The translations under genes and the position numbers were made by a program. Shown here in pieces: positions 17,543-27,572 of a DNA stretch of 64,000 bases. A model generated the notes under the pieces. That model worked only from the letters and a program-made list of their open reading frames with translations. It had not been told where the DNA came from and did not search any database. This DNA is from Planotetraspora thailandica. Its GTDB lineage: Bacteria; Actinomycetota; Actinomycetes; Streptosporangiales; Streptosporangiaceae. The DNA lies in assembly GCF_016863335.1 (NCBI RefSeq), contig NZ_BOOR01000025.1:1-64000 (forward strand). The letters are read 5' to 3'. Numbering within the stretch: position 1 is the first letter of the stretch; each line of letters begins with the position of its first letter.

Positions 17543-20179
17543 GTGCCCAAGTACGTTTACGACTTCACCGAGGGCAACAAAGATCTCAAGGGGTTGCTCG
17601 GTGGCAAGGGTGCCAATCTGGCGGAAATGACCAATCTCGGGTTGCCTGTACCGCCGGGCTTCACGATCACCACCGAGGCGTGCCGCCACTACCTGAGCCA
17701 TGGCGACATGCCGGACGGCCTCGGCGAAGAGGTGGCCGCCCATCTCGCGGCCCTGGAGTCGGGGATGGGCAAGCGGCTGGGCGACCCCGACGACCCGCTG
17801 CTGGTCAGCGTCAGGTCGGGAGCCAAGTTCTCCATGCCCGGCATGATGGAGACGGTCCTCAACATCGGGATCAACGACCGGTCGGTCCTGGGGCTGGCCA
17901 AGCAGTCGGGCAACGAGCGGTTCGCGTGGGACTCCTACCGCCGCCTGATCCAGATGTTCGGCAAGACCGTGCTGGGCGTCGACGGCGAACTGTTCGAGCG
18001 GGCCATCGACGAGCTCAAGGGCGAGCGTGAGGACACCGATCTCGACACCCCCGACCTCCAGCGTCTCGTCGAGACGTACAAGGGCATCGTGCGCGAGCGG
18101 ACCGGCAGGGAGTTCCCCGCGGACCCGCGCGAGCAGATGGACCTGGCCATCAGGGCGGTCTTCGGGTCGTGGAACGCGCCCCGCGCCGTGCTCTACCGGC
18201 GCCAGGAGCGCATCCCCGCCGACCTCGGCACCGCCGTCAACGTGGTCGCGATGGTCTTCGGCAATCTCGGCGCCGACTCCGGCACCGGAGTGGCGTTCAC
18301 CCGCGACCCCGGAACGGGCCAGCGCGGCGTGTACGGCGACTACCTCCAGAACGCCCAGGGCGAGGACGTCGTGGCCGGCATCCGCAACACCGTGCCCCTC
18401 CAGGAGCTGGAGGCCGTCGATCCCGTCTCCTACCGCAGGCTCCTGGAGATCATGGCGACTCTGGAGGGCCACTACCGCGACCTGTGCGACATCGAGTTCA
18501 CGGTCGAGCGCGGCAAACTGTGGATGCTGCAGACCCGGGTCGGCAAGCGGACCGCGGCGGCGGCGTTCCGCATCGCGGTGCAGCTCGTCGACGAGGGCCT
18601 GATCGACATGGACGAGGCCGTCACCCGGGTGACCGGCGACCAGCTCGCGCAGCTCATGTTCCCCCGCTTCGCCACGCCGGAGGGCGACGGGAGGCTCACC
18701 ACCGGCATGAACGCCTCCCCGGGCGCCGCCGTCGGCAAGGCCGTGTTCACGTCCGCCAGGGCCGTCGAGCTCGCCGGCAGGGGAGAGGACGTCATCCTCG
18801 TGCGGCGGGAGACCAACCCGGACGACCTGTCCGGCATGATCGCCGCGAAGGGCGTGCTCACCTCGCGCGGAGGCAAGACCTCGCACGCCGCCGTGGTCGC
18901 TCGCGGCATGGGCAAGACCTGCGTGTGCGGCGCGGAGGAGCTCGACGTCGACGTCGACGCCCGCCGGTTCACCACGCGGGACGGCACGGTCGTCGAGGAA
19001 GGAGACGTGATCTCCATCGACGGCGGAAACGGCGCCGTCTATCTGGGGGAGGTCCCCGTCGTCGCCTCGCCCGTGGTCGAGTACTTCGAGGGCGGGCACC
19101 CGGACGACGAGCTGGTCGCCGCCGTCCACCGCGTCATGACCCACGCCGACTCCGTGCGCGTGCTCGGCGTGCGGGCCAACGCCGACACCCCGGAGGACGC
19201 CGCACGGGCCCGGAGGTTCGGCGCCCAGGGGGTCGGGCTGTGCCGCACGGAGCACATGTTCCTCGGCGACCGCCGCAAGCTCGTGGAGGACCTCATCCTG
19301 GCCACCACCCCGCAGGAGCGGCAGGCCGCGCTCGACGCGCTCGAACCGCTTCAGACGGCCGACTTCACCGGGCTGTTCGCCGCCATGGACGGCCTGCCGG
19401 TCACCATCCGGCTGATCGACCCGCCGCTGCACGAGTTCCTGCCCGACATCACCGACCTGTCCGTACGGCTGGCCTTAGCGGCCGACCAGGCGCCGGAGAA
19501 GGACCGGCGGCTGCTTGAGGCCGTCAGGCGGCTGCACGAGCAGAACCCGATGCTCGGTCTGCGCGGTGTACGGCTCGGCCTGGCCGTACCGGGCCTGTTC
19601 GCCATGCAGGTGCGGGCGATCGCCGCGGCGGCGCGGCGGAGCGCGAACCCGAAGGCGGAGATCATGATTCCGCTGGTCAGCGCGGTGCAGGAGCTCGAGC
19701 TCGTCCGCGACGAGGCGGCGAAGATCCTCGCAGAGACGGGCGTGGACGCGCTCATCGGCACGATGATCGAGGTGCCGCGGGCGGCCCTGACCGCGGGGCA
19801 GATCGCCGAGGCGGCCGAGTTCTTCTCCTTCGGCACCAACGACCTGACCCAGATGACCTGGGGATTCTCGCGAGACGACGTCGAGAGCGCGTTCTTCGGC
19901 AGATATCTCGATCTCGGGATCTTCGGGGTCTCTCCGTTCGAGTCCATCGACCCCGACGGCGTCGGACGGCTGATGCGGATCGCCGCGGAGGAGGGCAGGC
20001 GCACCAGGCCCGGGCTCAAGCTCGGCATCTGCGGGGAGCACGGCGGTGACCCGGAGTCGGTGCGGTTCTGCCATGAGATCGGCCTCGACTACGTCTCGTG
20101 CTCGCCCTTCCGCGTGCCGGTGGCGCGCCTGGAGGCGGGCAGGGCCGCGCTGGCCTCCACGGGCAGCGACACCCGCTGA
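17543..20179 (+). CDS. ppdK: Pyruvate, phosphate dikinase
   Basis: This 878-residue enzyme interconverts pyruvate, ATP and phosphate with PEP, AMP and pyrophosphate. It has the N-terminal ATP-grasp domain (opening MPKYVYDFTEGNKDLKGLLG), the swivelling domain with phospho-accepting His448 in GGKTSHAAVVARGMGKTCVCG-like context, and the C-terminal TIM barrel with SFGTNDLTQMTWGFSRDD and the catalytic Cys in GICGEHGGDP. Length is standard. The three operator-like palindromes upstream suggest control by an amino-sugar-sensing GntR-type protein. Confidence 0.97.
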   Translation: MPKYVYDFTEGNKDLKGLLGGKGANLAEMTNLGLPVPPGFTITTEACRHYLSHGDMPDGLGEEVAAHLAALESGMGKRLGDPDDPLLVSVRSGAKFSMPGMMETVLNIGINDRSVLGLAKQSGNERFAWDSYRRLIQMFGKTVLGVDGELFERAIDELKGEREDTDLDTPDLQRLVETYKGIVRERTGREFPADPREQMDLAIRAVFGSWNAPRAVLYRRQERIPADLGTAVNVVAMVFGNLGADSGTGVAFTRDPGTGQRGVYGDYLQNAQGEDVVAGIRNTVPLQELEAVDPVSYRRLLEIMATLEGHYRDLCDIEFTVERGKLWMLQTRVGKRTAAAAFRIAVQLVDEGLIDMDEAVTRVTGDQLAQLMFPRFATPEGDGRLTTGMNASPGAAVGKAVFTSARAVELAGRGEDVILVRRETNPDDLSGMIAAKGVLTSRGGKTSHAAVVARGMGKTCVCGAEELDVDVDARRFTTRDGTVVEEGDVISIDGGNGAVYLGEVPVVASPVVEYFEGGHPDDELVAAVHRVMTHADSVRVLGVRANADTPEDAARARRFGAQGVGLCRTEHMFLGDRRKLVEDLILATTPQERQAALDALEPLQTADFTGLFAAMDGLPVTIRLIDPPLHEFLPDITDLSVRLALAADQAPEKDRRLLEAVRRLHEQNPMLGLRGVRLGLAVPGLFAMQVRAIAAAARRSANPKAEIMIPLVSAVQELELVRDEAAKILAETGVDALIGTMIEVPRAALTAGQIAEAAEFFSFGTNDLTQMTWGFSRDDVESAFFGRYLDLGIFGVSPFESIDPDGVGRLMRIAAEEGRRTRPGLKLGICGEHGGDPESVRFCHEIGLDYVSCSPFRVPVARLEAGRAALASTGSDTR

Positions 20180-20187
20180 ATGTGAAG

Positions 20188-20217
20188 TTCCACAGATCCG
20201 CCGGATTCACTGTGGAA
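20188..20217 (+). terminator. Small hairpin after ppdK
   Basis: Arms TTCCACAG (20188-20195) and CTGTGGAA (20210-20217) pair perfectly and flank a 14-nt loop, 8 bp after the ppdK stop. There is no T-run. The loop contains most of one arm of the longer inverted repeat 20198-20270, so the two structures are mutually exclusive. Confidence 0.4.
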
Positions 20218-20270
20218 GCCGCAGGTCGGGAAAGGAGTCGTTGACGGATTCAGTGCCGTGAATCCGGCGG
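20198..20270. repeat. 13-bp perfect inverted repeat between ppdK and carboxypeptidase gene
   Basis: The arms CCGCCGGATTCAC (20198-20210) and GTGAATCCGGCGG (20258-20270) are exact reverse complements, 47 bp apart. They lie in the spacer upstream of the M14 gene. They could be two operator half sites or the arms of a leader RNA stem. Confidence 0.5.
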
Positions 20271-20280
20271 CTATTGATCG

Positions 20281-20347
20281 AATAGGCCTCTTTGATCACC
20301 CTACGTACCTACCTTCAGGGAGGGCGTGGAGTGAGAAGAGGCCTATT
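20281..20347. repeat. 12-bp inverted repeat enclosing the start of the carboxypeptidase gene
   Basis: The arms AATAGGCCTCTT (20281-20292) and AAGAGGCCTATT (20336-20347) are exact reverse complements. The second arm lies inside codons 2-6 of the M14 gene. The ribosome-binding site and the GTG at 20331 fall in the 43-nt loop, so folding of the mRNA could affect translation. Confidence 0.5.
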
Positions 20348-22184
20348 ACTACCTTTATTAGGCGTCCTGACGGTTCTCGCGGCCGTCCTGGTGGCCGGCC
20401 CCCCGGCGGCATCCCCGGCGTCCTCGGCCGCCGAGCCGCCCGCGTCGAAGCAGTACCAGGTCGACGGCCCGTCCAACGTCGCGCAGCGCAGCGCGGTCGC
20501 GCGCACGGGCGCGGCGATCGACGAGGTCCACGGCCGAAACCTGGTGGTCACCGCCAACCTTCAGGAGGTGGCGGCCATCCGCCGGCTCGGCTTCATCGTG
20601 ACCGAGCTTCCCGCCGACACCGGGGACGACGGGCAGGTCCGCACACTGGACTTCCCGCCGGCCGACTCCGGCTATCACAACTACGCCGAGCTGACGGCCG
20701 TGGTGAACCAGCTCGTGGCCGATCACCCGACGATCGCGAGCAAGTTCACCTACGGCACGTCGTACGAGGGAAGGGCCCTCATCGGCGTCAAGATCAGTGA
20801 CAACGTGGGGACGGACGAGAACGAGCCGGAAGTGCTGTTCACCCACCACCAGCACGCCCGTGAGCATCTCACCGTCGAGATGGCCATCTACCTGATGAAC
20901 CTGCTCACCGACTCCTACGGCAGCGACAGCCAGATCACCAACCTGGTGAACACCCGGGAGATCTGGATCCTGCCCGACCTCAACCCGGACGGCGGCGAGT
21001 ACGACGTCGCGACCGGGTCGTACCGGTCCTGGCGGAAGAACCGCCAGCCCAACTCCGGCTCCTCCAGCGTCGGCACCGACCTCAACCGCAACTGGGCCTA
21101 CAACTGGGGCTGCTGCGGAGGCTCGTCGGGCAGCGCCTCCAGCGAGACCTACCGCGGCTCGGCCGGCGAATCGGCTCCCGAGGTGAGGGCCACCGCGAAC
21201 TGGGTGCGCAGCCGGGTCGTCGGCGGCGTCCAGCAGATCAAGACCAACATCGACTTCCACACTTACGGCGAGCTCGTGTTGTGGCCGTACGGGTACACGA
21301 CCGCCGACACCGGGCCGGGCCTGACGGCCGACGATCAGAACGCCTTCGCCACGCTGGGCCGGAGCATGGCGGCGACCAACGGCTACACCCCCGAGCAGGC
21401 GAGCGATCTCTACATCACCGACGGCTCCATCGACGACTGGCTGTGGGCCACCCAGAAGATCTTCAGCTACACGTTCGAGATGTATCCCGTCGCGAGCAAC
21501 CCGGGCTTCTACCCGGGCGACGAGCAGATCGCGACGCAGACCGCGCGGAACAAGGCGGCCGTCCTCATGCTGCTGGAGTACTCGGACTGCGTCTACCGGG
21601 TGATCGGCAAGGAGTCGACGTACTGCGGCGGAGGCGGGCCGGCGCCCACGACCGTCTACTCCGACACCTTCGAGACCGCGACCGGTTGGACGGTCAACCC
21701 CGCGAGCACCGACACCGCCACCTCCGGAGCGTGGCAGCGTGCCAACCCCGCCGACACCAACTCCAGCGGCCCCAAGCAGCTGGGCACGACGGCGAGCGGC
21801 AGCTTCGACCTGGTGACCGGGGCGTCGGCGGGCACGTCCGCGGGCGACTTCGACGTCGACGGCGGGACGACCTCGATCCAGTCGCCCGTCATCACATTGC
21901 CGGCGTCGGGCACGCTCACCCTGTCGTTCGCCTGGTACCTCGGCCACGGGTCCAACTCCTCCAGCGCCGACTACCTGCGGGTGCGGGTCGTCGGCAACAC
22001 GACGAGCACCGTCTTCCAGCAGGCGGGCGCCGCGACCGACCGCGACGCCGCGTGGAGCACGGCCAGTGTCACCATCAGCGGCTTCGCCGGTCAGAACGTG
22101 CGGATCCTCATCGACGCCGCGGACGCGTCGGGGGCCAGCCTCGTCGAGGCGGGCGTCGACGACGTGAAGATCACCCAGTCCTAG
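20331..22184 (+). CDS. Secreted M14 zinc carboxypeptidase
   Basis: This 617-residue exported protein removes C-terminal residues from peptides. A signal peptide (about 1-33) precedes a prosegment and an M14 domain (about 112-430). Zinc ligands are His175 and Glu178 in HAREHL, with the third His in IDFHTYGE, and the catalytic Glu is probably the one in FEMYPV. A C-terminal beta-rich module (about 440-617) ends [20 protein letters not shown] and then VDDVKITQS. The GTG at 20331 is preceded by GGAGGGCGTGGA. The same C-terminal module ends the truncated subtilase at 23133. Confidence 0.93.
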   Translation: MRRGLLLPLLGVLTVLAAVLVAGPPAASPASSAAEPPASKQYQVDGPSNVAQRSAVARTGAAIDEVHGRNLVVTANLQEVAAIRRLGFIVTELPADTGDDGQVRTLDFPPADSGYHNYAELTAVVNQLVADHPTIASKFTYGTSYEGRALIGVKISDNVGTDENEPEVLFTHHQHAREHLTVEMAIYLMNLLTDSYGSDSQITNLVNTREIWILPDLNPDGGEYDVATGSYRSWRKNRQPNSGSSSVGTDLNRNWAYNWGCCGGSSGSASSETYRGSAGESAPEVRATANWVRSRVVGGVQQIKTNIDFHTYGELVLWPYGYTTADTGPGLTADDQNAFATLGRSMAATNGYTPEQASDLYITDGSIDDWLWATQKIFSYTFEMYPVASNPGFYPGDEQIATQTARNKAAVLMLLEYSDCVYRVIGKESTYCGGGGPAPTTVYSDTFETATGWTVNPASTDTATSGAWQRANPADTNSSGPKQLGTTASGSFDLVTGASAGTSAGDFDVDGGTTSIQSPVITLPASGTLTLSFAWYLGHGSNSSSADYLRVRVVGNTTSTVFQQAGAATDRDAAWSTASVTISGFAGQNVRILIDAADASGASLVEAGVDDVKITQS

Positions 22185-22191
22185 ATCGTCC

Positions 22192-22252
22192 GGGCCTGAT
22201 CACCTGACCCCGATCACCTGACCCTGATAACACGGGTCTGGAGGTCAGGCCC
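22192..22252. terminator. Convergent-gene terminator region with tandem 14-mer
   Basis: Arms GGGCCTGA (22192-22199) and TCAGGCCC (22245-22252) pair perfectly around a 45-nt loop. The loop contains two nearly identical tandem 14-mers (TGATCACCTGACCC and CGATCACCTGACCC, 22198-22225). The element lies between convergent genes, and its right arm overlaps the stop codon of the minus-strand gene. Confidence 0.4.
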
Positions 22253-23099
22253 ACTCCCATCGGATGCCGCGGGCGCCCGGCAGGGCGCCCGCGTCCACCA
22301 GATGCACGGTCCCGAACGCGTCGACGTGCAACTCGCCCAGGTCTTGAGAAGCGCTGTCACCAGACGCGCTGTCCCCCGGCACGCTCCACGGGTCGGGGGA
22401 CCAGGTGTGGAAGCAGCGCACCGGCAGCACCGGGCCCTCGAATTTGACCTGCACGACGTGCTGCTGCACGGGCGCGACCAGGTGGCGGACGTGCCGGTCC
22501 GCGTCGTGTGCCGGCCCGGAGAAACCCGTCGAATACTCCACGATCCGGGTCTCCCCGGCGATCAGCGGCCGGTCGAAGATGAGTTCGTCCAGCGTGAAGG
22601 CCCCGGTCTCGCCGGGGCTGCTGCGCCCCGGCCGGCAGTAGTCGGTGCGCAGCAGCCGTACACCGGGAGGGTGCGCGACGACGCACCGGTCGGCGCCGGG
22701 CGCGACGGCGCGCACCACCAGCCGGGCGCGGGCCAGCCTGCGCCTGCCGTCGGCTCCCACGACCACCTGCTCGTGATGGCTGAGCACCGTCGTCAGCCCC
22801 GGTGCCGGGTCCGTACGGCGTCCGCGCGGGCGGGGCGGCCCGAGCAGCCCGATCAGCGAATACGCGGGGAGGGTCAAGATGACCTCCAACTCGCGAAGCG
22901 CCACCAGGGACGCGGCCCGTTCCGGCCGGGAGCGCCCCCGCTGCCAGTAGCTCAGGCTCGACAGGCTGATGTGCACGCCGCGCTCGAGCAGCCGGGCGTG
23001 GATGCGGTCCAGGCTCAGCCCGCGAGTGCGGATGGCCACCCGCAGGGCGTGCTCGAAGGGCCCGGAGCGGAGCACCTCCGCGAGCTCGCGATCGGCCAC
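22245..23099 (-). CDS. HTH-domain protein of unknown function
   Basis: This 284-residue protein begins with an XRE-like helix-turn-helix (about 15-65, HALRVAIRTRGLSLDRIHAR then HISLSSLSYWQRGRSRPERA). The remaining 200 residues form an unrecognised beta-rich domain with RTDYCRPGRSSPGETGAFTL and PVRCFHTWSPDPWSVPGD. It may be a transcription factor with a ligand-sensing C-terminus. It ends converging on the M14 gene and lies just upstream of the truncated subtilase (33 bp before that gene's stop), on the same strand. Confidence 0.65.
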   Translation of the reverse strand: MADRELAEVLRSGPFEHALRVAIRTRGLSLDRIHARLLERGVHISLSSLSYWQRGRSRPERAASLVALRELEVILTLPAYSLIGLLGPPRPRGRRTDPAPGLTTVLSHHEQVVVGADGRRRLARARLVVRAVAPGADRCVVAHPPGVRLLRTDYCRPGRSSPGETGAFTLDELIFDRPLIAGETRIVEYSTGFSGPAHDADRHVRHLVAPVQQHVVQVKFEGPVLPVRCFHTWSPDPWSVPGDSASGDSASQDLGELHVDAFGTVHLVDAGALPGARGIRWEWA

Positions 23100-23132
23100 A
23101 GAAGCCCCTCCTTCGAGGCGTGAGGGATCCGG

Positions 23133-23738
<606 letters not shown>

Positions 23739-24054
23739 GCGGGGGTTCCTCCAGGCGGGGGTAAACGGTTGGCATTGCAGCTCATGTTGCTTGACGTTGT
23801 GAGAGTCATCAATGTCGAAAAACATGTAAATCCATTCGCGTTCATTGATCGCGAATTTCACCCGTTGATTTGGCGGAAGTGAAGGAGGACGGCCCGGTGT
23901 CGCGATGTCCGGAGATGTTCCGCCCCGTTTCGGGGGGCGTTGGTCGTGAAGAGGGCCTGTGAGGGTACGGTTCTGTCCCCGCCTCCAGGGCCGGCACGCG
24001 CACCGGCGGCCCGTGGGGGAAGGGGAAAGACACGACCGGGGGGCAGGAGGACCG
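23739..24054. other. 316-bp divergent spacer between subtilase remnant and dgt
   Basis: The spacer is AT-rich near the subtilase side. It contains the inverted repeat ATTCGCG-N9-CGCGAAT (23834-23856), a possible operator, and a GGCAGGAGG ribosome-binding site for dgt (about 24043). No gene is visible. Confidence 0.5.
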
Positions 24055-25329
24055 ATGGCTCGCTATGACGAGCACGACCAGGCGCGATGGGCGCCGGAGC
24101 CGCCGGGGAACCCCGAGCGGGGCGCCTTCGAGCGGGATCGGGCGCGGGTGTTGCACAGCGCGTCGCTGCGGAGGCTGGCGGCCAAGACCCAAGTGGTGAC
24201 TCCTACCGATTACGCCACAATGCACAGCCCTCGCACGCGTCTCACCCATTCACTGGAATGCGCGCAGATCGGTCGCGAGATGGGAAAGCTGCTCGGCTGC
24301 GATCCCGATCTCGTGGAAACGGCATGCCTGGCGCACGATCTCGGCCATCCGCCATTCGGCCATAACGGGGAAATGGCTTTGGACCATTTGGCCGTACGAT
24401 GCGGAGGCTTCCAGGGCAACGCGCAGAATCTGCGTCTGCTGACCCGCCTCGAGGCCAAGGCCGTGACCGAGGACGGGCGCAGCGCCGGGCTCAACCTGAC
24501 CCGCGCGGCGCTCGACGCGGTGTGCAAGTATCCCTGGACCAGCTACTCGTCCCAGATCCCCGGCGTGCCGCACGCCCGCGAGGGCAGGCCGTACTGCGTG
24601 TATCCGGACGACTTGGCCGTCTTCCAGTGGCTCAGGCAGGGCGCCCCCGACTATTCGCTCGCCTTCGAGGCGCAGATCATGGACTGGGCCGACGATGTCG
24701 CCTACTCCGTCCACGACCTGGAGGACGCGCTGACCTCGGGCCACGTCGCCGCCGAGGCGCTGCGCGACCCGGGCGAACGGCTGGCCGTGTGCGACCTGGC
24801 CCGCAGGTGGTACGCCCCCGACGCCGACGAGAACGAGCTGGCCGAGATCTTCACCCGGCTGGTCGCCGACCCGCTGTGGCCGGGCAGGTTCGACGCGGGC
24901 CTGGCCGACCTCGCCGGGCTCAAGCGCCTCACCAGCGACCTCATCGGGCGTTTCTGCAGGTCCGCGCAGGACGCCACCCGGGAGGCGTACGGCAGCGCCG
25001 CGGCGGAATCGGCGGGCAGGCACGGGATGGACCTGGTCGTGCCGCGGGTCACCCGGCTGGAGTGCGCGCTGCTGAAGGGCGTCACGGCCCACTACGTGAT
25101 GTCGCGGGACGACCACCACGCCACTCAGGCCCGGCAGCGTGACGTCATCGAGGAACTCGGCTCGCTGATCATGCTGGGTGCCCCGGCGACGCTGGAACCG
25201 GCGCTGCGCCCAGAGTTCGAGAGCGCGACCGGCGACGCCGGGCGGCTGCGCGCGGTCGTCGACCAGATCGCCTCGCTCACCGACTCCTCCGCGCTGGCCT
25301 GGCACCGTCGCCTCTCTGCGCGCGCCTGA
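24055..25329 (+). CDS. dgt: Deoxyguanosinetriphosphate triphosphohydrolase
   Basis: This 424-residue HD-domain enzyme hydrolyses dGTP (or other dNTPs) to the nucleoside and triphosphate. The metal-binding residues are seen in [26 protein letters not shown] and the later [13 protein letters not shown]. The N-terminal [10 protein letters not shown] patch is typical of the family. The ATG at 24055 is preceded by AGGAGG; the in-frame ATG at 23959 has no such site. In many actinobacteria dgt precedes dnaG, as here with three intervening genes counted on both strands. Confidence 0.94.
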   Translation: MARYDEHDQARWAPEPPGNPERGAFERDRARVLHSASLRRLAAKTQVVTPTDYATMHSPRTRLTHSLECAQIGREMGKLLGCDPDLVETACLAHDLGHPPFGHNGEMALDHLAVRCGGFQGNAQNLRLLTRLEAKAVTEDGRSAGLNLTRAALDAVCKYPWTSYSSQIPGVPHAREGRPYCVYPDDLAVFQWLRQGAPDYSLAFEAQIMDWADDVAYSVHDLEDALTSGHVAAEALRDPGERLAVCDLARRWYAPDADENELAEIFTRLVADPLWPGRFDAGLADLAGLKRLTSDLIGRFCRSAQDATREAYGSAAAESAGRHGMDLVVPRVTRLECALLKGVTAHYVMSRDDHHATQARQRDVIEELGSLIMLGAPATLEPALRPEFESATGDAGRLRAVVDQIASLTDSSALAWHRRLSARA

Positions 25330-25352
25330 GTCGCGTGACGGATGCCTCCCGG

Positions 25353-25393
25353 GCATGCGATCGCTTGAATGGGTAGACGAACGCATGCGATCG
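25353..25393. repeat. Direct repeat GCATGCGATCG upstream of the flavoprotein gene
   Basis: Two exact 11-bp copies (25353-25363 and 25383-25393) begin 30 bp apart, close to three helical turns. The second abuts the ribosome-binding site GAGGAGGAGG. The position fits a regulator site for the flavoprotein gene. Confidence 0.45.
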
Positions 25394-25406
25394 AGGAGGA
25401 GGACTC

Positions 25407-26642
25407 ATGCCCACATTCGTGATCATCGGCGGGGGGCTGGCGGGGGGCAAGGCGGCCCAGACGCTCCGCGAGGAGGGCTTCACCGGGGAGGTCGTGCTCA
25501 TCGCGGCCGAGCGGGAACGGCCCTACGAGCGGCCTCCGCTGTCGAAGGGTTACCTCCTGGGCAAGACCGAGCTCGGTGAGGTCTACGTCCACGACGCCGG
25601 GTGGTACGCCGCGCACGACGTCACCCTGCGGACCGGTGTCACCGCCACCGGCGTCGACCTGAAGGAGCGGACCGTCGCCCTGGACACGGGGGAGCGGCAG
25701 CCGTACGACAAGCTGCTCGTCGCGACCGGCGCCGCTCCGCGCCCGCTGGACGTGCCGGGCGCCCGCCTCGGCGGCGTCCACTACCTGCGCACGATCGCCG
25801 ACAGCCAGGCGCTGCGCGAGACCTTCTCCCAAGGGGGGAACGTCGTGGTCGTCGGGGCGGGCTGGATCGGCTTGGAGACCGCCGCGGCCGCCCGCACGGC
25901 CGGCTGCGCGGTCACGGTGGTGGCGCCGGGCCCGGCGCCGCTCCACCGGGCGGTCGGCCCCGAGGTCGGGGAGATCTTCGCGGCCCTGCATCGGGCGCAC
26001 GGCGTCGAGTTCCGCCTGGGCGACTCCGTGCGCGAACTGCGCGGCACGTCACGGGTCTCCGAGGTGGTGACGTCCGGCGGTGAGGCGCTGCCCGCGGACG
26101 CCGTCGTGGTGGGCATCGGCGCCGCGCCCAACGTGGAGATCGCCAGGGCCGCCGGGCTGGAGGTGGCCGACGGCATCGTGGTGGACGCCTCGCTGCGCAC
26201 CTCGGACCCCCACGTGTACGCCGCGGGCGACGTGGCGGAGGCCGCCAATCCCCTCCTCGGCCGCGGGATCAGGGTCGAGCACTGGGCCAACGCGCTGAAC
26301 GGCGGCCCGGCCGCCGCCCGGGCCATGCTCGGCCAGGACGTCGTCTACGACCGCGTGCCGTACTTCTTCACCGACCAGTACGACCTCGGCATGGAGTTCT
26401 CCGGGGACGTCACCGGCCACGACCGGGTCGTCTACCGCGGCGACCCGGCGATCCACGCGGGCGCCGCCCTCGAATTCCTGGCCTTCTGGGTGAAGGACGG
26501 CCGCGTGATCGCCGGCATGAACGTCAACGTGTGGGACGTCACCGGCGACATCCAGGCCCTCGTGCGGGCCGGGCACACGGGCCGGGCGGTCGACCTCGAC
26601 AGGCTCGCCGACCCGAAGGTCCCGCTCACCGAACTCCTGTGA
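25407..26642 (+). CDS. FAD-dependent ferredoxin-reductase-like oxidoreductase
   Basis: This 411-residue flavoprotein has the FAD dinucleotide motif FVIIGGGLAGGKAA at the N-terminus, a second NAD(P)-binding glycine motif VVVGAGWIGLETAAAA (about 148) and the late AAGDVAEA motif. The C-terminal ~85 residues form the Reductase_C fold of ferredoxin/putidaredoxin reductases and rhodocoxin-reductase-like proteins. It should pass electrons from NAD(P)H to a ferredoxin or similar carrier. No ferredoxin or P450 gene is adjacent, so the partner is unknown. Confidence 0.9.
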   Translation: MPTFVIIGGGLAGGKAAQTLREEGFTGEVVLIAAERERPYERPPLSKGYLLGKTELGEVYVHDAGWYAAHDVTLRTGVTATGVDLKERTVALDTGERQPYDKLLVATGAAPRPLDVPGARLGGVHYLRTIADSQALRETFSQGGNVVVVGAGWIGLETAAAARTAGCAVTVVAPGPAPLHRAVGPEVGEIFAALHRAHGVEFRLGDSVRELRGTSRVSEVVTSGGEALPADAVVVGIGAAPNVEIARAAGLEVADGIVVDASLRTSDPHVYAAGDVAEAANPLLGRGIRVEHWANALNGGPAAARAMLGQDVVYDRVPYFFTDQYDLGMEFSGDVTGHDRVVYRGDPAIHAGAALEFLAFWVKDGRVIAGMNVNVWDVTGDIQALVRAGHTGRAVDLDRLADPKVPLTELL

Positions 26643-26645
26643 CGG

Positions 26646-27428
26646 TCAGGCGGTCGTGCCCGGCGTGTCGGCGCTCTTGTCGACCGGTTTGGGCACGCAC
26701 AGCACGGTGCACTTCGGCAGCTTCCCGGCCCGCTGGAGCACGGCGAGGGTGGCCGGCTTGGGCGACAGCGTGCGGTTCCCGTCGTACCACGCGTCGAGGA
26801 ACGTCCACGGCTCGACCATGCCCCGCCTGATCCACCAGTACTTGGGCGGCGCGGGCCAGGAGATGGCGAAATAGAGGTTGCTCGCGGTGTTGCGCGCGTT
26901 GCCTGAGTTGCCGACGGACCCGAGCGGCTGCCCGGCCTTGACGCTGACGCCGGGCTTCAGGCCCGGCATGATCTTGTCGAGGTGGCCGCCCAGGTACACC
27001 ACGCCGTCCTGACCGGCGATCGTGAGGAAGCGGCCCTCCCGGTCGGGGCCGCGGTCGGTGGCCGGCCTCCACCTGTCCTGCCTGTTGACCTCGCGGATCC
27101 TGCCGTCGACGGGCGAGACGAACAGGCATCCCTTGCCCGCCCAGATCGTGCTCTTGGGCAGCCCGGCCAGCAACTTGTGCGCGTACGTCGTCCTGCAGCC
27201 CTTGATCGGGAAGACGTAGTCGTACGGCGAGACCCGGGGCGGGAGCATGCGGACGGGACGGCCGCCCGCGGGCTTCGCGGGACGGGGCGGCTTCGCGGCG
27301 GGTGTGCCCGACACCGTCGCGGACGTCTCGGGCGCGGGCTTCCCCGCGCTCGTCGCCGACCCCGGCCCGCTGCATGCGACGGCCAGGCATCCGGCCCCCG
27401 CGATGACGGCCAATTTCGCCGCGCGCAT
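26646..27428 (-). CDS. M23-like lipoprotein with degenerate metal site
   Basis: This 260-residue protein has a lipoprotein signal ending at Cys19 (LAVAC), a Pro/Ala/Lys-rich linker (about 20-60) and an M23-like beta domain (about 75-195). It has GQDGVVYLGGHLDKIMPGLK and GVSVKAGQPLGSVGNSGNA, as in LytM domains, but the usual HxH at the end is replaced by NLYF. It is therefore probably a non-catalytic cell-wall binding or scaffold protein. The start follows GGTGGAG. It is convergent with the flavoprotein gene. Confidence 0.72.
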   Translation of the reverse strand: MRAAKLAVIAGAGCLAVACSGPGSATSAGKPAPETSATVSGTPAAKPPRPAKPAGGRPVRMLPPRVSPYDYVFPIKGCRTTYAHKLLAGLPKSTIWAGKGCLFVSPVDGRIREVNRQDRWRPATDRGPDREGRFLTIAGQDGVVYLGGHLDKIMPGLKPGVSVKAGQPLGSVGNSGNARNTASNLYFAISWPAPPKYWWIRRGMVEPWTFLDAWYDGNRTLSPKPATLAVLQRAGKLPKCTVLCVPKPVDKSADTPGTTA

Positions 27429-27572
27429 GATCTCCACCTGGTTGACCTTACTGAACCTCTCCTTTGTAACGGACCGCCGCATTCGTCATGACCAGTTCGG
27501 AAAAGTCCGGTCGCTGTACCCGTTGCACCCTGTCCACCCGTCCGGCCTCTGTCAGGGCCTAAACTCGCCAGA

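Noticed and set aside
17444-19432. 662-residue frame antisense to ppdK
   Set aside because: Composition is rich in Gly, Val, Asp and His without domains, typical of a shadow of a GC-rich gene.
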